Assembly (NCBI RefSeq): GCF_003050965.1
Contig: NZ_QAOU01000006.1
Span: 1-64,000 of the forward strand
DNA: 64,000 nucleotides
Reading direction: 5' to 3'
From: Nitrosospira sp. Nsp2
GTDB lineage: Bacteria; Pseudomonadota; Gammaproteobacteria; Burkholderiales; Nitrosomonadaceae
This document shows, piece by piece, positions 61,201 to 64,000 of this stretch (positions are counted from its first letter, which is position 1; each line of letters starts with the position of its first letter). Made by a program: the position numbers and the translations under genes. Below the pieces are notes generated by a model. That model did not search any database, was not told the DNA's origin, and saw nothing but the letters and a program-made list of their open reading frames with translations.

Positions 61201-64000
61201 CCTGGGGCGGCATGCCGTCGGTTCCGAACTTCGCCGCAAGGTTGGAGAAATAATCGCGGATCGTGTTCTCGTAATCCGAGCTGACGCGCCGATCGGCGGT
61301 GAAGTCGATTGAGAAATCGGGGGTGGAAAGGCGAAGCTCGGGGATCATTGCGAGCAGCGCCGCGGGCAGCTCGTCCCCGCCGCTCGTCACGGGCCGCGGA
61401 GTCAGCGTGAAGACGATGCCATTGCTCTCGAACAGGCCAGTGAGCGTGCCATAGTCGAAATAGGCGTCGCACGCCGAAGGATCGGACAGCGACTGGAGGA
61501 CTTCCTCGACCACCGCGGCGGAGGCGGTATCGTGCTCGTGGCCGATCGCGTCGAGCGCCCAGTTGAGCAGGAAGGCCATCAGCGGATTGGCGCCCTGGGT
61601 GGGGTCCGTCGAGGTTTGGAGGCCCAGCAGCAGCCCGAGCACCGGCGTGGTGGCGCTGCTTGGCACGGGCGGCCCGGAGGGGAAGTTGAAGTCCTGGCTC
61701 TGCGCCTGCGTGACGATCGGGATCGCCAGCACCGGGATATAAATGGTCGGGCCCGCGCCCAGGCCAGCCAAGCCCGCGAGCCGCCTGCGGCCGACCTGGA
61801 GTGCGCGCGGGGGCCGGCTGCGCAGCAGCGCATACGGGGGCTGGCGCAGCAGCAGCGGAGTCGAGCGATAGGCGCGGCGGCCGCGCAGCAGCGCCGTGTC
61901 GCTGCTCGAGCTGCCAGGCGCGGCGAGCGTCCAGGGCGGCGTCGAGTCCGATCCGATCGAGAAGCGCTCGGTGATTGTCGCGTTGAAGCTGAAATAGATC
62001 CGGATGAACAGGATCTTGATGCTGACGTCGACGCTGACGCCAGCGCTGACCTGGATCAGAATCGCCTGATAGCTTTCGACATCAAGGCTGATCGAGGCAT
62101 AGACGGTCAGGCTGACACCCGCCGAAACGATCCCGAAATCGACCGTCGCATAGACTTCGCCGATGAGCGCCACCGTACCGGTGAGATGGTGATAGCGTTC
62201 CGAAGGCAGATTCGAGTCGCAGGGCGTGTACCAGCCGAGCACGCCCCGGAGCGCGCCGCCCACGGTGATGCTGATCCCGCCGCTAAGGATGCCGAGCGAC
62301 AGCGTTTTACCAACGCCGATCTGCAGCGCAAAGCCGAACTCCACCACCGTGCCGAAATGGCCGCTCGTCACCTTGGGGACGCTGGTGGATGTCTCGCCGT
62401 TGAGCTTTGCGAAATAGAGCCCGGCAAAGCCCGTGAACGGGAACACCTGGACGCTGAAAGAGCGCGAGAAATCGGTGAGGCTCGGCGGATAGCCAAGGTC
62501 GATGCGGAAATCGCCGTTGGTGTAGATGTCTAGCGTCACGACCGGCAGCGTGATCGAGACTTCGCCGAATTCGAGATGGCGCATCACGTCGGGAAGCGTC
62601 AACTCGATATGGTAGACACCGATCGTGTCGGTGACCTTGCGGTAGAGGATCTCGAAACGCAGCCCGGCGAACAGCCCCGCTTTCTCGCCCGAGAGCTGGA
62701 TCAGCAGCCCATAGACCACGGGATCGTTGAAGATGAGGTCCATCTTCAGGGTCGACATCACCGTGAAGCGCGTGCCGATCAGCCAGTTGCTGTCAGCATC
62801 ATAGGCGATCCCGTCGAGCTGGCTGACTGGATTCTTGTTGGGATCGGAAGGCGGCCGCATCGCCGCCTCGAGCGCATCGATGATCTTGTCCATCTCGGTG
62901 GGAACCGAGCCCGAGATGGCGACGCGCTGGCCGATGCCGAGGAATTCGAGGTCGAGCACTTGCGTGCCCGCGCCGGGTACAGCGGGGGGCGGATCGTTGA
63001 GCGCGTCCCACTTGAGCGGCGGGTTGTTGTTCTTGCCATAGGGCTGGCCGAGGAAGGTGCCGCTGAGTTCTAGGTTGAACTGGGGCGTGCCGTAGTTCCG
63101 GCTGTAGTTGAGAACGATCTTCTCGAGATCGAGGAAGCCGAGGTTGACGACATGGTCGAGCTCGACGCGGATCGCCTTGGTGGTGAGGTTCACCGTCACC
63201 GAGATGTCGGGAAGCTCGATCTTCTCGAACGCGTCCCACGGCGATCCGAGCGAGACCGAGCGGCCGGGGTCGGCGAACGACAGGAGAAAGGAGAACAGAT
63301 CGCCGACTGTGCCGCGGCCGAGGCTGATCGTGACGGTCGGCCCGCTCGCATCCTTGTGGTAGCCGATCGTCAGGCTGCGATAGACGAAGCTAATGCCCAT
63401 GCTCGTCGGCAAGAAATCGTAGCGGACCTGGAGCACCAGGCCGTGGATGTCGAGCATGCCCTTGAGGAAGCCGGAATATAGACCGGCGGTGCGGATCAGC
63501 GAGAGTTCGGCGGTGATCTCGGTGTCGATGTCCTCGATCTTCCAGTCGACCACGGTATCGAAGCTGAAGCTGCCGCCGGTATCGAACGCGACGGCTAGCG
63601 ATTCCACGATGATGTCAGGCGGCGTGAAGGCGAAGGGCAGCAACGCCTCGGTGACGTTCGACAGCGGCAGCGGATTGACCAGCGTGCCGGTGAACGACCA
63701 GAGCTTGCTAACGCTGTCGGTCGCCGCGGTGACGAGGAACTGCGATCCGAACAATGTGGCGGTGGCGCCGATTGCCAATGCGCGCGAGGAGCTGGACTGG
63801 GCGATCGAGAGGGAGACTGCGTCGAGCCCGATCACCGTCTCGCCCTTCAGCTTGATCGACCAGCTGTCATCGAGGCTGACGTCGCCGGTGAAGCTCCAGG
63901 TCTTGTCGGGGATCGATACCGTTCCCGACAGGACTTCGACCGTCATCCCGGTCTGGGGCGGCTGAACGCCGAATATCGCGAGTAGGTCACCGACGTCGAA
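52253..64000 (-). CDS. Giant LysM-repeat protein, 5' end beyond the window (at least 3,915 residues)
   Basis: The frame is open to the right edge (FDVGDLLAIFGVQPPQTG precedes the first in-window Met at 63946), so the start is outside. Counting from the edge, residues 1-690 are beta-strand-rich and glycine/valine/serine-rich (TLSLGILSGGISITVGGALRG). An Arg/Pro linker is at about 700-745. Four blocks of divergent LysM-like repeats lie at about 990-1455, 1875-2065, 2500-2800 and 3180-3310; YTSQANDTLAGLANCFGL, YTVVAGDSL, YTLVAGDTLASIASANNAAL and TTLAGDTLTTIAQYYSVSAADL are clear units. The intervening segments and the last 600 residues are unrecognised. The N-terminal part recalls giant proteins labelled DUF6603, from memory only. 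The gene is visibly much more GC-rich than the neighbouring DNA. Function and location are unknown. Confidence 0.85.
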   Translation of the reverse strand, partial: FDVGDLLAIFGVQPPQTGMTVEVLSGTVSIPDKTWSFTGDVSLDDSWSIKLKGETVIGLDAVSLSIAQSSSSRALAIGATATLFGSQFLVTAATDSVSKLWSFTGTLVNPLPLSNVTEALLPFAFTPPDIIVESLAVAFDTGGSFSFDTVVDWKIEDIDTEITAELSLIRTAGLYSGFLKGMLDIHGLVLQVRYDFLPTSMGISFVYRSLTIGYHKDASGPTVTISLGRGTVGDLFSFLLSFADPGRSVSLGSPWDAFEKIELPDISVTVNLTTKAIRVELDHVVNLGFLDLEKIVLNYSRNYGTPQFNLELSGTFLGQPYGKNNNPPLKWDALNDPPPAVPGAGTQVLDLEFLGIGQRVAISGSVPTEMDKIIDALEAAMRPPSDPNKNPVSQLDGIAYDADSNWLIGTRFTVMSTLKMDLIFNDPVVYGLLIQLSGEKAGLFAGLRFEILYRKVTDTIGVYHIELTLPDVMRHLEFGEVSITLPVVTLDIYTNGDFRIDLGYPPSLTDFSRSFSVQVFPFTGFAGLYFAKLNGETSTSVPKVTSGHFGTVVEFGFALQIGVGKTLSLGILSGGISITVGGALRGVLGWYTPCDSNLPSERYHHLTGTVALIGEVYATVDFGIVSAGVSLTVYASISLDVESYQAILIQVSAGVSVDVSIKILFIRIYFSFNATITERFSIGSDSTPPWTLAAPGSSSSDTALLRGRRAYRSTPLLLRQPPYALLRSRPPRALQVGRRRLAGLAGLGAGPTIYIPVLAIPIVTQAQSQDFNFPSGPPVPSSATTPVLGLLLGLQTSTDPTQGANPLMAFLLNWALDAIGHEHDTASAAVVEEVLQSLSDPSACDAYFDYGTLTGLFESNGIVFTLTPRPVTSGGDELPAALLAMIPELRLSTPDFSIDFTADRRVSSDYENTIRDYFSNLAAKFGTDGMPPQAANETTVESLATFVFRYQFCLLAKSVVQAARDLLGGSTLTLTAPASLAAIVNLYNNNYTALANDTLESVAKMFGLTKAVLAAANPNIPSAGPRPGDAIFVPAQRVSYTSQANDTLAGLANCFGLIEATFQAANSGVDFGTLKAGTALSIPAMRVLHSVLAGETAASIANDFAVNPTTLATANPGVDLVKLTVGEVLLIPSQLTALAVAAANSGTSALLDTATTITLTDIAFTAAASDSPSSIASQFGIQVSDLLAGNAESVALLNPGQQIALGQLAGKTRSLDTLDGLWAYWYGGQTITLTALSTANPSLTVAKGQALAIPNGSEQDHSYTTAGGDTFAGILGMYSGLTVEALIANNGPIRLDPSQTLTFTGVVHTFATSYQLAYTTTTSDTYEMIAAAFFAADGVAAAVQLLQRINGAAEPAAGVVVKIPYASSIANLTRQYCVTIASLAGNTAMTQASTLAPRAPITIASTSHALTATDTLGGIAQSYDLSIEQIVDQLATVANLFAATTVKIPAIPGMRSDRLSVALAANGGFTNALNMTSRFMMGGLRIPSPTFQTGAAAQLQAAPSLRTAAAQAAAATYPLYALVGQEFPVNPAATTAYEISIASSGASWVVPPANPFPLGAHEVSLITAFTKLPFNPGVAAGAAQMLSQFAVVPDRQPPAALLWWQTPDLPDLLGASKPGSVPKVVQPSIWLLPTPLADALAASPAGMLAYAGYLGTTAADGTVTNAPLAASRFATVFDFTIEQVPGAVPGVYNMVGTDQAGLQRLIALWAHLRSAKANANLYVAYASQDASAPSGTIVTDALDRANSFLLKTNLSTETHPPPVMPMREAIAPLNTSVAQASVATFSEADSGNFLQFLWECSAVRSGGFYLRYLSTAGKPGLPATLFKDGNSAQIKLVVASTDQAANVPIAMAFNNALIVGDNEDPAHQKLMFQAVAYTVVAGDSLASATNKLINAYSGLPSGFGWSSLAAVNQLIPGILIPGMSIAGQIARPDDSLYSLAQRANLTVAALATKIVEISCLRPGALLQLLGEPVQTVAAGDTLVSIAQGHSYLDPASLAALNATTANLLAVGQTLAVPWHPDHVVMPGDTFGGIASAAGLPATVLGEENANAPILAEGAGIIVAADTLRTVATLPPGRAGFALTRTDPESATRAEVAPIGSDDPQQMLNQLYHMLGFEIAAGGGFNDSGEGLPATPASADGDPDDGLWRYRQVMAIYPFAKTQVVAMPAALPGADGDPYAGIAAGAALSLQLAFQDVLGNRTAGSVIAGIAGAPSLTGPVGYTDELVSLAGWPALLVSYRFVAQQPNLIVALGVSASKFLPDASAAPMIAAAPDPTHSPAATRAGQAQARYGEIYYQLLQADVECALTTTLGPVTDPATLSNTVRATLRGVAASAYVYLGNAQALALTTAGSAQGYANLTALTTASTTSGGAGYPASFDDLATVNANAEVALIFGDDAQIQVPVFKTTLAGETPAAYIERAGVGDTASFVTANAAVGLMVGVILNTGSRSVPAEDVGLSLAALADALGCAIVDGPGNVPGLATANVKALLVQDTTLAIGNYSMVTGASDTLESAAEALGTLASTTYTPADVAAANPYVAPIFVATATLTIASALAVDGDTLASFATRFGEASPAALLEANLQTPGVWPGSTALFIKNIQYTLVAGDTLASIASANNAALGLILSNNCTAPLAHAATLVIPWSADARAVTAGSYAASENVLFADIVAQFDGWSMAQLAIDNLNWPALFAPTPIKIGQQTVTPDLDATFASLAAAFSLAPGDFAQQVGSLPGIVRPGAVFITPAWTARVNETLAACAQRYATDPASLAGANASLLGLLTPGATFTVDGMTVTVYANDSFALIAARLNAALLAAKLPPISVNAIGTAAAAVPLLSRTLLGVPAPATIGAQVTPADAQPILSLAVDLVISRDPSRAAPAFAGAARVVSANAAIAAAPFAVTDGAPQSLVQFATDFEAAFPGHKLATGPQHTHFSPVVSKPSLRAAATGGAGSTSSGSVRALWVANFSSTGITYKIDPAQARFFAIEPLSTYAFSADNITVPTYASATGLGAPRTMNFRSSDPEDWNLVFLQAVDLALSPAYAAAAQSDGKAAASLASIIAAKADIAIGLSTLVASIEAGQSDGLQDAIDTMKQQLLVELGSLYSNQALVQFGVDVSGSAGAGNPPRLAGKMKAKVLATPDDNTPVDPDHPFAALAAAAAVAAGYLAAAVADVPDIVRAGVVTNYSAGYPRTTLAGDTLTTIAQYYSVSAADLAAGLTLASGSAALFRATMPVNVSTVTVPATPTTVSAGAEWLGTTVTELLAANADRQDFFAPNSHLVMGGTTYTPQPQDTLKDVASKFGGMDVLAGDMADVDAGTLQGGYMLNSAAPPRALQTLPQISLQSSKAELSQGSTLTTVLTVNKPSQQRKLVLDLDFVPNQLEFDIYGIAGVAGYEGSSWLSFVLPLDPTPSHIGQVAIPIALRGYPVPAVISGQQALRPGEGGVPDSTLTQWNYQFNAQRPFAAQDEMTLEITFNDADASTLAPRGAADRTQVIQVLAGFSAIWPAISKDLAALPLLLGSPTPDEQTVARNALAALAWVAGQVQQAWLALASARATAPVPASFEYGFSTLMAGDGKVDALVLDRMGQATNFSQRPDDFLFLTDASYAAALANKQIPTGLATDFADHGFTLSSSAAVTQSPTTPACDWMIIDSGDGKAVPPIVPQTFRLLLSSGPALQVWRQLLWPQLSLGSGSNAVQLPCTQAGTRLTYSLTLAQEIAEGASLDLQFCFYRLDAMTLSNASGGFWISRNANLLDNVNQGFVYTTPLTRFPTRITPFIQRPDAVALAGSSLEEALCTLFDKLFAGQAALVSSGESPTRNIRVQAEYWRSPSGDNPITDPLSYRNPLALVPIFAFNAATDWQQNPTSFCGQLAAAMRQNAESLGIVSVPGDQWVIDLLIYSDGDDDHQPLLSIGDHYFPVWPQF

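Overview
The window is the replication-origin region of an ammonia-oxidising betaproteobacterium, most likely Nitrosospira or a close relative in Nitrosomonadaceae. The pointer to this lifestyle is the first 95 bases: on the minus strand they encode the N-terminus of AmoC, the ammonia monooxygenase C subunit, behind a clear ribosome-binding site. The rest of the core gene order (parB, parA, rsmG, mnmG, mnmE, yidC, yidD, rnpA, rpmH // dnaA, dnaN, gyrB) is the classic proteobacterial origin cluster. Two parS sites and a DnaA-box-bearing, AT-rich dnaA-dnaN spacer support the placement of oriC.

Bases 1 to about 35,965 are compact chromosome. After gyrB come glyA and nrdR, then a riboflavin cluster (ribD, ribE, ribBA, ribH, nusB, thiL, pgpA). 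That cluster is interrupted by a convergent regB-regA redox two-component pair. Next are pncC, a UPF0114 membrane protein, a trypsin-like protease with TPR repeats, recA-recX, a small OB-fold lipoprotein, alaS, trxB, an Smr-domain protein, a DksA/TraR-type zinc-finger protein, an exported peroxiredoxin and an MFS transporter. The RibA half of RibBA lacks the usual zinc cysteines, so GTP cyclohydrolase II must probably come from another gene.

A tRNA-Arg(CCT) gene at 35,890-35,965 marks the start of an accessory region. Bases 36-41 kb look like a phage-satellite or prophage remnant: an excisionase-type HTH protein, a CHC2 zinc-finger primase fragment, a TOPRIM/DUF3987 replication protein and a terminase small subunit, but no integrase, large terminase or capsid genes. 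From 41 to 52 kb the DNA is a patchwork. It holds an NPYG-repeat exported protein, a 23-bp tandem repeat, hypothetical proteins, an XRE regulator, a truncated IS3-family element, and decayed methyltransferase, glycosyltransferase, SRAP and serine-recombinase genes. It also holds an apparently intact exported di-haem cytochrome resembling RoxA-like oxygenases, and an IS3-family element with long inverted repeats sitting at the broken edge of a muramidase gene.

From 52,253 to the right edge there is a single minus-strand reading frame of at least 3,915 codons that continues off the window. It encodes a giant protein with a beta-strand-rich N-terminal part and four blocks of divergent LysM-like repeats. 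It looks far more GC-rich than the chromosome to its left and seems horizontally acquired. It is the least explained object here.
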